From an uncultured Sinobacteraceae bacterium (GTDB lineage Bacteria > Pseudomonadota > Gammaproteobacteria > Nevskiales > Nevskiaceae): 64,000 bases of DNA. Within the stretch, counting starts at the first letter, position 1. Every line of letters begins with the position of its first letter. Positions 48,044 through 57,584 of this stretch are shown here, in pieces. The notes under the pieces were generated by a model, which searched no databases, was not told where the DNA came from, and saw nothing but the letters and a program-made list of their open reading frames with translations. The stretch lies in the NCBI GenBank assembly GCA_903822975.1, contig CAIJRD010000012.1, forward strand, positions 620,001-684,000, in the 5' to 3' direction. The position numbers and the translations under genes are program-made.

Positions 48044-48472
48044 TCACGGGCCGAGCGCTGCAAACGCGTCGGCATAGCTGGTCAGCGCCGTGCCGGTGGA
48101 GGCCGTCCACTGCGCTTCCGGCCACAGTTCGAAATGGTCGTTGAGCCCGGCCAGCACCACATCCGCGCCCAGTTCCAAGCGCTCGCGCAGCATGTTGGGA
48201 ATCAGGACGCGGCCCTGGCCATCCAGCTCGGATTCGACTGCGTGGCCGACGAACAGGCGCTGCATCACCACCCGCTTCGCGCGATCGGGAATCTTTTGGA
48301 TTTGCTCGGCCATTCGCCGAAACACCGGCGAGGGATAAATCTCGATGCACTCGGGGCCGAGCGTGATCGCGATCTGCTTGCCGTATTCCTCGGCCAGCTG
48401 CGCACGGACGCGCGCCGGAACGGCCAGGCGGCCCTTCTCGTCGATCGTCAGGCGGTTCGATCCAGCAAACAT
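48044..48472 (-). CDS. mraZ: Transcriptional regulator MraZ
   Basis: A 142-residue AbrB-like protein with two SpoVT-type repeats: LTIDEKGRLAVPARVRAQL and SELDGQGRVLIPNMLRERL. Known MraZ binds the direct repeats in its own promoter and represses dcw transcription. It is the first gene of the cluster, with the promoter and candidate operator just upstream. Confidence 0.98.
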   Translation of the reverse strand: MFAGSNRLTIDEKGRLAVPARVRAQLAEEYGKQIAITLGPECIEIYPSPVFRRMAEQIQKIPDRAKRVVMQRLFVGHAVESELDGQGRVLIPNMLRERLELGADVVLAGLNDHFELWPEAQWTASTGTALTSYADAFAALGP

Positions 48473-48510
48473 GCGGGCTACCTAAGTGACACCAGAAAAC
48501 GACATCGAAG

Positions 48511-48535
48511 CCCGTGGTTCCCCACTTGGACTCCC
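48511..48535 (-). promoter_or_regulatory. Candidate MraZ operator (GGG direct repeats)
   Basis: On the minus strand the transcribed leader reads AGGGAGTCCAAGTGGGGAACCACGGG. TGGG and CGGG lie 10 bases apart and an AGGG lies 12 before. The known MraZ site is TGGGN units with a 10-base period between promoter and gene, which is where this stands. Two of three units match well. Confidence 0.55.
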
Positions 48536-48544
48536 TCAGGCGCC

Positions 48545-48573
48545 ACTATAATCCACAAATTACCACCCTGCAA
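48545..48573 (-). promoter_or_regulatory. Sigma-70-type promoter of the dcw cluster
   Basis: On the minus strand -35 TTGCAG (48568-48573) and -10 TATAGT (48545-48550) are separated by 17 bases. This is about 70 bases before mraZ. Confidence 0.75.
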
Positions 48574-48859
48574 TCACGCCGTGAACCCCAAAAGCCGTGT
48601 CGCGACAACGGCTTAGCGCGAATTGATTGACTGTTGGCTTGCTGAGTTAAAACAAGCTGTTAGGCACAAAAGTTAATGTCGTTGCTGGGATTGGGCGCTG
48701 GTGCCGCCCAGATCGGCTGCCGGTCGTCGGCGCAGACCGCGCTTCGCCCCACGGCGCAGCCAACATTGCATGCCCGCGCGGTGCGGGAGATTCGCCGACC
48801 GAAAGCCGACGCAAACAGTCGGTCGCCACGAAACCTGTGGCGCCGAGGGAAAGTGAAGT
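48574..48859. other. Region between the dcw promoter and rnpB
   Basis: This stretch lies between the dcw promoter and the 3' end of rnpB. I see no gene. The rnpB 3' trailer and its terminator should be here, but no clear hairpin with T-run stands out. Confidence 0.5.
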
Positions 48860-49281
48860 GGGAGCCGGCCGATAAGCCGGGTTCTGTCTGAGTCTTGGAC
48901 CGAAGTCCGCAACCGAGGCAATCATTCCTCTAGGCGCGCCGTCGCCGATGCGCTCAAGCAGCCTACCCGGAAGGCGCGCGGGCCGCGCGTCGGGCAAACG
49001 GCTTGCGCCGATCGCCCACCTTCCCTATTTGGCCTTGCTCCAAGCGGGGTTTGCCGTGCCGGTCCGTTGCCGGACTCGCGGTGCGCTCTTACCGCACCAT
49101 TTCACCCTTACCTGATCCGTCGGCTCTTGCGAGTCGGCGGCCATCGGCGGTATCTCTCTGTTGCACTTTCCGTCGGCTTGCGCCGCCCAGTCGTTATCTG
49201 GCGCTCTGCCCTGCGGAGCCCGGACTTTCCTCCCCCTTGCCTGCTTGCGCAGACTCGGCGGCGATTGCCTGGCCGGCTCCC
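48860..49281 (-). ncRNA. rnpB: RNase P RNA (bacterial class A)
   Basis: The reverse complement begins GGGAGCCGGCCAGGCAATCGCC and contains GAGGAAAGTCCGGGCTC, the conserved CR-I helix, then AGGGTGAAATGGTGCGGTAAGAGCGCACCG and GGTAAACCCC-type sequence (GGCAAACCCCGC), and ends AGACAGAACCCGGCTTATCGGCCGGCTCCC. The first and last 11 bases pair. The ends are set by this pairing and may be off by a few bases. Confidence 0.97.
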
Positions 49282-49408
49282 GCGCGCATTGTACGCGCCA
49301 GGCGGTCACCCCACAGCCACGGGGCCCGGCGCCACAGTGCTTAATACCGCGCGCAGCAGACTTCTATACTCGCGCAACAACAAAAACGACACCTGGGGGA
49401 AGCAAACG

Positions 49409-50335
49409 ATGCGCAAGATTCTCGTGCTGTTGATTCTGCTGTTGGGCGCGGCATTCGTCTGGAACCGCTGGCCGCAACCGGTGCCGCAGATTCCGGCCGG
49501 TGTGGCCTTACCGCAGGCGAATGCGCCAGCCGGCTTACGTTTCTCGCTGGTGAAAACCGCCGATGCAAAGACGCTGGAAGCCTTTACTTACGCTGGTGGA
49601 AGCCTGTTCAAAACCGCCGGCATCAATCACATCGCCGTTTTGGTTGAGCACCCGCAGGGCCGCTTCCTGTTCGACAGCGGTCTCGGCACCGAAGTTGAGA
49701 AGCAGTTCGCGACCATCCCGTTCTGGGCGCGTCCGTTCCTGGCGTTCCAGAATCTGCGCCCGGCCGTCGGCCAGCTGGAAACGGCGAATATCGCCGCACC
49801 CGAGCGCATCATTCTGTCGCATGCACATTGGGATCACGCCAGCGCGCTGGGCGATTTCCCGAATGCCCAGGTCTGGGTCACGCCAGAGGAAAAGCACTTC
49901 GTCGACACCGGTCATCCGCCGGTAGTGCTGCCCACGCAGTTCGAGTTTCCGCCAGAGCGCTGGCACCTGTACGAACTGAGCAGCGGTCCCTATGCCGGCT
50001 TCGATCGCAGTCTCGATCTGTTCGGCGACGGCTCCGCCGTCTTGCTGCCGCTGCCGGGCCATACGCCGGGCTCGGTCGGACTGTTGCTGAGTTTGCCGAG
50101 CGGCGAACGATATTTCTTCGTCGGCGATCTCGCCTGGAACCAGGCCGGCGTTACCGGCCCACACCGCAAGTTCAGCCTCGCCAGCAAGATCGTCGACCTG
50201 GATCCGGATACCAACTGGAAAGCCTTGCTGCAGGTGCGCGGCCTGCTCGATGCGAATCCGAAATTGCACATCGTGCCGGCACATGACGAGGCGGTGCAGG
50301 ACGCGATCGGCTACCTGCCCAACTGGGTGCAATAG
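49409..50335 (+). CDS. MBL-fold metallo-hydrolase with N-terminal anchor
   Basis: A 308-residue protein. The first about 20 residues (MRKILVLLILLLGAAFVWNRW) are a membrane anchor or signal peptide, then a metallo-beta-lactamase fold. The metal motif HxHxDH is SHAHWDHASAL, and LPGHTPGSVGLLL gives the next histidine. VGDLAWNQ and IVPAHDE supply the later ligands. The family is wide (lactonases, thiolesterases and others), so the substrate is open. The start has GGGGGAAG upstream. It is divergent from rnpB. Confidence 0.85.
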   Translation: MRKILVLLILLLGAAFVWNRWPQPVPQIPAGVALPQANAPAGLRFSLVKTADAKTLEAFTYAGGSLFKTAGINHIAVLVEHPQGRFLFDSGLGTEVEKQFATIPFWARPFLAFQNLRPAVGQLETANIAAPERIILSHAHWDHASALGDFPNAQVWVTPEEKHFVDTGHPPVVLPTQFEFPPERWHLYELSSGPYAGFDRSLDLFGDGSAVLLPLPGHTPGSVGLLLSLPSGERYFFVGDLAWNQAGVTGPHRKFSLASKIVDLDPDTNWKALLQVRGLLDANPKLHIVPAHDEAVQDAIGYLPNWVQ

Positions 50336-50452
50336 GTCCATTAAGTTCGATTGATCAGACTCGATTGGGCGCCGTGTTGGCAGTTGTCGCAGCCAATGCG
50401 GCGCCATTGGGTCGAGACTCAGTTACGCGAATGAATCCGTCTCGCTTGGCTG

Positions 50453-50516
50453 AACCCTCGAACGCCTGAAGGCCTTAATGCCTGAATGCCTTAACGCGTG
50501 AACGCGTGAACGCTTG
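50453..50516. repeat. Octamer tandem repeat array 1
   Basis: Eight 8-base units: AACCCTCG AACGCCTG AAGGCCTT AATGCCTG AATGCCTT AACGCGTG AACGCGTG AACGCTTG. Read on the other strand, two units become GTTCACGC, which shares the core TCACGC with arrays 2 and 3. It lies between the MBL and cobalamin-binding-like genes. Confidence 0.75.
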
Positions 50517-50628
50517 ATTTGAGCGCCTGCGCGGGGGCGCGCCTGCGATGCCCTGCGTTGCATGCGAGCGCCGAAACGCGCCACCATGCGACCCACGCGC
50601 AGCTGCGCGCGCCGATCATGCGAGCCTG

Positions 50629-51426
50629 ATGCCGAAGTCCGAATCGAGCGGGAAGCCTGCGTCGCGGCGCGTGTTCTCGCACACCTGCTCCAACACTGAG
50701 ATCGTTTGTGCGCTCGGATGCGCCGACGTGCTGGTCGGCATCGATACGGATTCCGACTATCCGCCCGAAGTCGTCGCCGCACTGCCGAAGCTCGGCCGCG
50801 ATCTCGATCTCGATGTTGCGGGCGTTATCGCGCTCAAGCCCGACCTGGTGCTGACCTCGCTGACGGTGCCCGGCCACGAGCGTATCGTCGAAGAGCTGCA
50901 AGCCGCCGGCATGCAGATCCTGATCTGCGATCCCTGCTCGCTCGAAGATATTTACAACGACATCCGGCGCATCGCCGCAGCACTCGATGTCGCCAGCCGC
51001 GGCGAGGCACTGATCGCCTCGATGCGCTCGGCGATGCCGGCAGTTGAACGCGAGGGCCGCAAGCCGAAAGTCTTGCTCGAATGGTGGCCAAAGCCGGTGA
51101 TCGCGCCGGCGCGGCAATCCTGGGCGACCGACTTGATCGAACTCGCCGGCGGCATCAACCCCTGGCATTCGATCGATGCGAAGAGCGCGCCGCTGACCGA
51201 CGCCCAGATCTTCGAAGCCGCGCCCGATGTCGTGGTGATGAGCTGGTGCGGTGTGCGCGAAGAAAACTATCGCGCCGATATCGTGCGGCGTCGTGCCGGC
51301 TGGTCCGAAGTGCCGGCGATACGCGATGACCGCATCGTGCCGATCACCGAGGCCTGGATGGGGCGCCCCGGTCCGCGTCTGGTCGAAGGCTATCGCGCCT
51401 TGGTCGCTGCGCTACAGAGTCGGTAG
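50629..51426 (+). CDS. Cobalamin-binding-like (BtuF-family) protein without signal peptide
   Basis: A 265-residue protein from the ATG at 50629 (the track adds 27 residues). It has the class III substrate-binding fold: RVFSHTCSNTEIVCALGCADVLVGIDTDSDYP near the start, DLVLTSLTVPGHERIVEELQAAGMQIL in the middle and MSWCGVREENY with ITEAWMGRPGPRLVEGYRALV at the end. BtuF proteins capture vitamin B12 in the periplasm, but no export signal is seen, so a cytoplasmic role is possible. No btuC or btuD is nearby. EutBC, which need B12, lie 5 kb away. Confidence 0.75.
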   Translation: MPKSESSGKPASRRVFSHTCSNTEIVCALGCADVLVGIDTDSDYPPEVVAALPKLGRDLDLDVAGVIALKPDLVLTSLTVPGHERIVEELQAAGMQILICDPCSLEDIYNDIRRIAAALDVASRGEALIASMRSAMPAVEREGRKPKVLLEWWPKPVIAPARQSWATDLIELAGGINPWHSIDAKSAPLTDAQIFEAAPDVVVMSWCGVREENYRADIVRRRAGWSEVPAIRDDRIVPITEAWMGRPGPRLVEGYRALVAALQSR

Positions 51427-51457
51427 CGCAGACTTACTGAATTTTCCAGACCACGTC

Positions 51458-51511
51458 GGGGCGCGCACATTCCGCGCCCCGCAACCATTCATGTCGCTTG
51501 CGGCGCGACAT
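51458..51511. terminator. Double hairpin between convergent BtuF-like and MFS genes
   Basis: GGGGCGCG-CACATTC-CGCGCCCC (51458-51480) and ATGTCGC-TTGCGGC-GCGACAT (51491-51511) lie in the short gap between two converging genes. Neither has a long T-run. Together they probably end transcription from both sides. Confidence 0.55.
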
Positions 51512-51521
51512 GCGCGCACCC

Positions 51522-52769
51522 TCAGTCGGTCTTTTCGATTCCGAGGCCAACGCCGAGTGTCACGTCCTTCGCATCGCGTCCGAGCAGTGAAACCAGCGCG
51601 AGCACGACACCGACCACACCGATGGTCCAGGCCAGAATCATCGCGTAGTCGCCGCCGTGCGATTCGGCGATACCGGCCTGGAACGGGCCCATTTTCGCCA
51701 TCGCCAGATTGCCGAGCTGATAAGCGAATCCGGGCAAAATTGCGCGCGCGGCCGGCGGCGACAGCTCGTTCAGATGCGCCGGCACGATGCCCCAGGCGCC
51801 CTGCACCATGAACTGCATCAGGAAGGCGCCGACCGCGAACATCAGCGGCGCGGTGGAATACGCCCACAGCGGAATCATCGGCAAGGCCAGAATCGCGGCC
51901 AGCGCGATCGCCTTCTTGCGGCCGATCTTCTCCGACAGACCGCCGAAGAAAATGCCGCCACACAGCGCGCCGAGGTTGTAGACGATCGCGATGCTGCCAG
52001 TGGTGCGCGCGTCGAAGCCGTGCTGCTTCTGCAGGAAGGTTGGATACATATCCTGCGAACCGTGCGAGAACGCGTTGAAGCAGGCCATCAGCAGCACCAT
52101 GAACAGGAAGGTCGGGAAGAACGCCTTGATCGCGGTCCAGCTCTCGGCCGCAGTAATGCGCTTCTTGTGGCGACCTTCGAGCCAGGTCGGCGATTCGTCT
52201 ACGGTCGAACGGATGTAGAGCACCAGCAGCGCCGGCGCCGCACCGATGATGAACATGCCGCGCCAGCCGACGTAGTCGAAGGCGAACGCGAACAAGATCG
52301 ACGCCAGCAGGTAGCCGATCACGTAGCCTTCCTGCAGGATGCCGGAGAACAGACCGCGGCCCTTCGCCGGCAGCGATTCCAGCGCCAGCGCAGCACCGAT
52401 GCCCCACTCGCCGCCCATCGCGAAGCCGAACAGCGCGCGCAGCACGAGCAGCACCTCGATCGACGGCGCGAACGCCGAGCCGAGTTCGAAAATCGAATAG
52501 CTGATGACGTTGACCATCAGGATCGGCCGACGGCCATAGCGTTCCGCCAGCCAGCCGAAGAACAAGGCGCCGAGCGGCCGCATCGCCAGCGTCAGGAAGA
52601 TGCCTTCGGCAACCGCCTTCACCTCGACATGGAAATCGCCCGCGATCGCCTTCAGTGCGAACACGAAGATGAAGAAATCGAATGCGTCGAGCGCCCATCC
52701 CGCCACCGAGGCGATGAAAGTGTGTCGCTGCGAACGCGTGAGCTGCCGGAAGCTGTCGCCGATGCTCAT
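51522..52769 (-). CDS. MFS transporter, SHS (lactate/sialate:H+ symporter-like) type
   Basis: A 415-residue protein with twelve membrane helices. The loop motif RPLGALFFGWLAERYGRRP between helices 2 and 3, the N-terminal FIASVAGWALDAFDFFIFVFAL, the R-G segment ALFGFAMGGEWGIGAALALESLPAKGRGL and the second half GGIFFGGLSEKIGRKKAIAL are typical of the SHS family (Jen1, NanT relatives). The substrate is probably a small carboxylate but is not proven. It is convergent with the BtuF-like gene. Confidence 0.8.
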   Translation of the reverse strand: MSIGDSFRQLTRSQRHTFIASVAGWALDAFDFFIFVFALKAIAGDFHVEVKAVAEGIFLTLAMRPLGALFFGWLAERYGRRPILMVNVISYSIFELGSAFAPSIEVLLVLRALFGFAMGGEWGIGAALALESLPAKGRGLFSGILQEGYVIGYLLASILFAFAFDYVGWRGMFIIGAAPALLVLYIRSTVDESPTWLEGRHKKRITAAESWTAIKAFFPTFLFMVLLMACFNAFSHGSQDMYPTFLQKQHGFDARTTGSIAIVYNLGALCGGIFFGGLSEKIGRKKAIALAAILALPMIPLWAYSTAPLMFAVGAFLMQFMVQGAWGIVPAHLNELSPPAARAILPGFAYQLGNLAMAKMGPFQAGIAESHGGDYAMILAWTIGVVGVVLALVSLLGRDAKDVTLGVGLGIEKTD

Positions 52770-53355
52770 CTATGCTCCTCCTGGTTGAGCAAATTCCGCT
52801 GCGGCATTTCGCCGCTTTGTTCTAAGCAGGCCGATTACTGCGCCAAAAATCCGCAGTGCTGTTACCGGCTCGCCGTCCCTAGCTTGACGAGTGCGTCACG
52901 GCGCGACGATCAACGCATCCTGCTTCGTCGACGCAACCGTACTGCCAAGTCGGAATATGAGCGTTGAGCGGGTCGCTCGTCCAGTTCGGTACACGCGTCT
53001 GGCGCGAGAACATTCCGGCGCGACATCCATTCGCATTCGATCAGCCCAGCAGGTGCGACTCCGCAGGGGCATCGTATGCGATGAATTTGGTGCCGCGGAT
53101 GCACGGCGAAAAAAGCTTCGGCAGCGCTGTCGCGCGATCGGTCGGTCGTTCGAATGGCCCGCGCCGTTCGCAACTCACATGGCACTTGCAGCGCCGCGAT
53201 CAGCCTCCGCGGCGCGCATCACTCCCAATCGACCGACGATCGCATCGCATCGAGGCGATCGGCTTTCGGCGGCTGCTGCAGCGCAGTGCGCCGACAGCGG
53301 TGCTTCCTCGTGCGCCATCGATTCAATGTGGCGACGGTGAACGACTACGCAGCGA
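52770..53355. other. 586-base gene-free stretch between MFS and hisD
   Basis: Several track ORFs run through here on both strands, all rich in Arg, Ala and Ser with no family look, and they overlap hisD. I see no gene, RNA or repeat. It must contain the MFS promoter on the minus strand and the 3' trailer of hisD. Confidence 0.55.
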
Positions 53356-54672
53356 TCAGCTGCGGTCGCGTGCGCTCGCGGCGTGCGCCTGCAGACCTTC
53401 GGCATCGGCGATGCGGCCGGCGATCGGTGCGAGCACGCGCGCACCTTCGACACTGCATTCGATCAGGCTGCTGCGTTTCTGGAATTCATAAACGCCGAGC
53501 GGATTCGAGAAGCGCGCCGCGCGCGACGTCGGCAGCACGTGATTCGGGCCGGCACAGTAGTCGCCGAAAGATTCCGGCGTGTGCCGGCCGAGAAACACCG
53601 CGCCGGCGTGACGCACCTGCGCCAGCAGCGCACGCGGATCGGCCACCGACAATTCCAGATGTTCCGGCGCGATGCGGTTCGACACCGCGATCGCCTCGTC
53701 GAGGTCGCGCACGGCGATCAGCGCGCCGCGTCCCGATATTGACGCGCGCACGATGTCGGCGCGCGGCAGTTCCGATAGCCGCGCCTGCATCGCCGCGAGC
53801 ACACGCTCGAGGAAGGCGGCGTCTGGCGAAATCAGGATCGATTGCGCGTCTTCGTCGTGCTCGGCCTGCGAGAACAGGTCCATCGCGATCCAGCGCGGAT
53901 CGGTGGCGCCATCGCAGACGACGACGATTTCCGAAGGCCCGGCAATCGAATCGATACCGACACGGCCGAACACGAGTCGCTTGGCTGCGGCGACATAGGC
54001 ATTGCCGGGACCAACGATCTTGTCGACACCCGGCACGCTCGCAGTGCCATACGCCAGTGCCGCAACCGCCTGCGCGCCGCCGATCGTGAAGACGCGATCG
54101 ACACCCGCGAGATGTGCGGCACCCAGCACAACCGGATTCAATTCGCCGCCAGGTGCGGGCACCACCATCACCACTTCAGCGACACCGGCAACCTTCGCCG
54201 GAATCGCATTCATCAACACGCTCGAGGGATACGCCGCCTTGCCGCCCGGCACGTAGAGGCCCACGCGATCCATCGGCGTAACGCGCTGGCCCAGACGATT
54301 GCCGTGCGCGTCGGCGAATTCCCAGTCTTCGAGTTTCTGCCGCTCCGCATACGCGCGGATACGCGCGGCGGCGGCTTCGAGCGCACCACGCAAATCCGCA
54401 GGCAGGCTGCGCCAGGCGGCGGCACGCGCAGCCGCGCCGATCTCGAGTTCGGCGGCCGCGGCGATGCTGCGCCGGTCGAAGCGATTGCTGTATTCGATCA
54501 GCGCGTCGTCGCCGCGCGTGCGTACGTCGGCGATGATCGCCGCAACGCGAACGTTCAGTTCCGGATCGGCTTCCGGCGCGCGATCGAGCAGGCGGCCGAG
54601 ACTGGCGTCGAAATCCGCGCTGCGACTGTCGAGCCGCGTCGGCAGCAGTTCGCGCTCGGCCGAGTCAGACAT
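53356..54672 (-). CDS. hisD: Histidinol dehydrogenase
   Basis: A 438-residue zinc enzyme that oxidises histidinol to histidine in two steps. Motifs include [55 protein letters not shown] and [20 protein letters not shown], which carry the NAD- and metal-site residues. The start overlaps the hisG stop by 8 bases. No other his gene lies downstream. Confidence 0.97.
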   Translation of the reverse strand: MSDSAERELLPTRLDSRSADFDASLGRLLDRAPEADPELNVRVAAIIADVRTRGDDALIEYSNRFDRRSIAAAAELEIGAAARAAAWRSLPADLRGALEAAAARIRAYAERQKLEDWEFADAHGNRLGQRVTPMDRVGLYVPGGKAAYPSSVLMNAIPAKVAGVAEVVMVVPAPGGELNPVVLGAAHLAGVDRVFTIGGAQAVAALAYGTASVPGVDKIVGPGNAYVAAAKRLVFGRVGIDSIAGPSEIVVVCDGATDPRWIAMDLFSQAEHDEDAQSILISPDAAFLERVLAAMQARLSELPRADIVRASISGRGALIAVRDLDEAIAVSNRIAPEHLELSVADPRALLAQVRHAGAVFLGRHTPESFGDYCAGPNHVLPTSRAARFSNPLGVYEFQKRSSLIECSVEGARVLAPIAGRIADAEGLQAHAASARDRS

Positions 54673-55312
54673 TGCCGATCGCCGCGCGGAAACGCTCGAG
54701 CAGCGCGCCGATTGCCGCGTGCTTCATCTTCATCGCCGCCTTGTTGACCACCAGGCGCGCGCTCGATTCGAAGATCGTCTGCACTTCCACCAGGCCGTTC
54801 GCGCGCAGCGTATTGCCGGTGGCAACGAGGTCCACGATCAGATCGGACAGACCGACCAGCGGGGCGAGTTCCATCGAGCCATACAGTTTGATGATCTCGA
54901 CCTGCTCGCCGCGCGACGCAAAGAAACGGCGCGTGACTTCCGGGTATTTGGTGGCCACACGCAGGCGCCGGCCGCTGAAGCCATCGAGTCCCTTGGCGAG
55001 CGGCGAATCCGCCTTGGTGGCGACAGCCAATCGGCACTTGGCGATGCCGATGTCGAGCGGCTCGTACAGCGCTTCGCCGCCGTGTTCGAGCAGGATGTCC
55101 TTGCCGACGATGCCGAGATCGGCGGCGCCGTATTCGACATAGGTCGGCACGTCGGTCGGCCGGATCACCAGCAGTTCGACGTCCTTGTCCTGCGTCGGCA
55201 GGCGCAGCAGGCGTTCGGCGTCGCCCGCGGGGGCGATGCCAACGATGTTCAGCAGCGGCAGGCTGTCTTCGAGAATGCGGCCCTTCGACAGGGCCAGCGT
55301 CAATGCGGTCAT
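54665..55312 (-). CDS. hisG: ATP phosphoribosyltransferase, short form (HisG-S)
   Basis: A 215-residue enzyme that starts histidine synthesis. N-terminal [18 protein letters not shown] and the phosphoribosyl-binding [23 protein letters not shown] are clear. The C-terminal regulatory ACT-like domain of the long form (about 300 residues) is absent. Short forms need HisZ, not present in this window. It is followed by hisD. Confidence 0.95.
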   Translation of the reverse strand: MTALTLALSKGRILEDSLPLLNIVGIAPAGDAERLLRLPTQDKDVELLVIRPTDVPTYVEYGAADLGIVGKDILLEHGGEALYEPLDIGIAKCRLAVATKADSPLAKGLDGFSGRRLRVATKYPEVTRRFFASRGEQVEIIKLYGSMELAPLVGLSDLIVDLVATGNTLRANGLVEVQTIFESSARLVVNKAAMKMKHAAIGALLERFRAAIGNV

Positions 55313-55484
55313 GGCTTTACGCTAGAGGTGCAGCGGTGGGCCGGCGCGCGGCACCGGGGACGCGGATTTTAGCGGGCGCCGGGCGCCCATGCTCGGAACT
55401 CGGTTGTCGGGTAGTCTGGCGCCCGCAAAGCTGGCTTGCGCCTTGCGCGCGCATCAGGTGTCCAACCGCGGTTCACGGAGGCCC

Positions 55485-56150
55485 ATGAAGCTCGTCATCG
55501 GCAATAAGAACTACTCGTCGTGGTCGCTGCGTCCCTGGCTGCTGATGCGGGTGAAGAACATCCCGTTCGAGGAAATCCTGATCTCGCTGTACCAGGCCGA
55601 TTCGAAGGCGCAGCAGCTGCGCCATTCGCCGGCCGGCAAGGTGCCGGTGCTGATCGACGGCGACCGCCGGATCTGGGATTCGCTGGCGATCGCCGAATAT
55701 CTGGCCGAGCAGTTTCCGCAGCGCGCGCTGTGGCCGCGCGACGTGGCCGCGCGGGCGCTGGCGCGCTCGGTCAGCGCCGAGATGCATTCCGGCTTCGCGA
55801 GTCTGCGCGCGCAGATGCCGATGAATCTGCGCGTTTCGCATCCGGACAAGGGGCGCTCGCCGGAAGTGCTGGCCGACATCGCGCGCATCTGCACGATCTG
55901 GGAAGACTGTCGCAGGCTTTACGGCAGCGATGACGACGGCGCGCAGTCGCGGCCGTTCCTGTTCGGCGATTTCAGCATCGCCGATGCGTTCTATGCGCCG
56001 GTGGTGACGCGCTTCATCACCTACGCGGTACCACTGTCGCCGGTCTGCGGCCGCTATGTGCAGGCGATGCACGCACTGCCGGCGATGCAGGACTGGTACC
56101 GCGCCGGCGTGCTCGAAGCCGAACGCCTGGCGATCTGCGAAATCTACTGA
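55485..56150 (+). CDS. Glutathione S-transferase family protein
   Basis: A 221-residue protein. The N-terminal thioredoxin-fold domain has NKNYSSWSLRPWLLM with the serines at the usual thiol-activating position, GKVPVLIDGDRRIWDSLAIAEYLAE as the glutathione site (cis-Pro and DS). An all-helical second domain follows. The ATG at 55485 has a GGAGG upstream. The track starts earlier by 32 residues. It is divergent from hisG. Substrate unknown. Confidence 0.9.
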   Translation: MKLVIGNKNYSSWSLRPWLLMRVKNIPFEEILISLYQADSKAQQLRHSPAGKVPVLIDGDRRIWDSLAIAEYLAEQFPQRALWPRDVAARALARSVSAEMHSGFASLRAQMPMNLRVSHPDKGRSPEVLADIARICTIWEDCRRLYGSDDDGAQSRPFLFGDFSIADAFYAPVVTRFITYAVPLSPVCGRYVQAMHALPAMQDWYRAGVLEAERLAICEIY

Positions 56151-56189
56151 ATGCTGCGCATGCACTCGGCCGCGAACCGCTGATCGACG

Positions 56190-57584
56190 ATGCGCCTGCA
56201 AACCAGCCTCGGCGTGCGCAGTCATGTATTCGCAGATCTACGCGAAGTGCTGGCCAAGGCCAGCCCGGCGCGCTCCGGCGATGCACTCGCAGGCCTCGCC
56301 GCCGCCACCGATGAAGAACGCGTTGCCGCCAAACTCGTACTGGCCGATCTGCCGCTCACCTGCTTCCTCGATCATCCGCTGATTCCCTACGAAGACGACG
56401 AGGTCACGCGCTTGATCGTCGATACGCACGACGCGTCCGCGTTCGCCCCGGTGCGCGATCTCAGCGTCGGCCAGCTACGCGACTGGCTGCTGTCGGACCG
56501 CGCGGACGCGACGTCGCTGCGCGCGCTGGCCCCGGGCCTGACGCCGGAGATGGTCGCCGCCGTCAGCAAGCTGATGCGCAACCAGGATCTGATTCTGGTT
56601 GCGCGCAAATGCGAAGTCGTCACGCGCTTTCGCAATACGCTCGGCCTGCGCGGCCATCTCGCAGTGCGACTACAGCCGAACGATCCGACCGACGATCCGC
56701 GCCGCATCGCCGCCAGCATGCTCGACGGCCTGATGTACGGTGCCGGCGATGCCTGTATCGGCATCAATCCGGTGACCGACGAGCCGGCGCAGCTTGCGAG
56801 CCTGTGGCGCCTGCTCGATGAACTGATCGCGCGTTTCGAGATTCCAACGCAGTCCTGCGTGCTTGCGCACCTGACGCGGCAGATCGATGCGATCGACGCC
56901 GGCCTGCCACTCGATCTGGTGTTCCAGTCGATCGGCGGCACCGAGGCAACCAACCGCAGCTTCGGCATCGACCTCGCCCTGTTGCGCGAAGGACATGCCG
57001 CGGCGCAGTCGCTCAGGCGCGGCACGATCGGCAGCGACTGCATGTATTTCGAAACCGGCCAGGGCAGCGCGCTGTCGGCCGGCGCACATCGCGGCGTGGA
57101 TCAGCAGACCTGCGAAGTCCGCGCATACGCCGTGGCGCGCGCGTTCCAGCCGCTGCTGGTCAACAGCGTGGTCGGCTTCATCGGCCCCGAGTATCTGTAC
57201 GACGGTCGCCAGATCATCCGCGCGGGTCTCGAGGATCATTGCTGCGGCAAGCTGCTCGGCCTGCCGATGGGCGTCGATGTCTGCTACACCAATCACGCCG
57301 AAGCTGATCAGAACGACATGGACACCTTGCTGACGCTGCTCGGCACCGCCGGCGTCAACTACGTGATGGGTGTCCCCGGCGCGGACGACATCATGCTGAG
57401 CTATCAGTCGACCTCGTTCCACGACGCGCTCTACCTGCGCGAAGTGCAGCAGCTCAAGCGCGCGCCGGAGTTCGAGGTCTGGCTGCAGCGTCAAGGCATT
57501 TGCGACGCCCAGGGGCGGCTGTCGGCAAATCCCGCAACGGCGCTGCCGATGCTTGCCGCTTTTGCGGAGGCGCAAACGCGATGA
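56190..57584 (+). CDS. eutB: Ethanolamine ammonia-lyase large subunit
   Basis: A 464-residue subunit of the adenosylcobalamin enzyme that converts ethanolamine to acetaldehyde and ammonia. Typical segments: VARKCEVVTRFRNTLGLRG, RLQPNDPTDDPRRIAASMLDGLMYGAGDACIGINPVTD, FQSIGGTEATNRSFGIDLALL, MYFETGQGSALSAGAHRGVDQQTCEVRAYAVARAF and GLPMGVDVCYTNHAEADQND. Length is normal. Its stop overlaps the eutC start (ATGA). No microcompartment genes are in the window. Confidence 0.97.
   Translation: MRLQTSLGVRSHVFADLREVLAKASPARSGDALAGLAAATDEERVAAKLVLADLPLTCFLDHPLIPYEDDEVTRLIVDTHDASAFAPVRDLSVGQLRDWLLSDRADATSLRALAPGLTPEMVAAVSKLMRNQDLILVARKCEVVTRFRNTLGLRGHLAVRLQPNDPTDDPRRIAASMLDGLMYGAGDACIGINPVTDEPAQLASLWRLLDELIARFEIPTQSCVLAHLTRQIDAIDAGLPLDLVFQSIGGTEATNRSFGIDLALLREGHAAAQSLRRGTIGSDCMYFETGQGSALSAGAHRGVDQQTCEVRAYAVARAFQPLLVNSVVGFIGPEYLYDGRQIIRAGLEDHCCGKLLGLPMGVDVCYTNHAEADQNDMDTLLTLLGTAGVNYVMGVPGADDIMLSYQSTSFHDALYLREVQQLKRAPEFEVWLQRQGICDAQGRLSANPATALPMLAAFAEAQTR

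Noticed and set aside
52910-53491. Several ORFs on both strands upstream of the MFS gene
   Set aside because: All are Arg/Ala/Ser-rich, overlap each other or hisD, and lack start signals; no recognisable protein.
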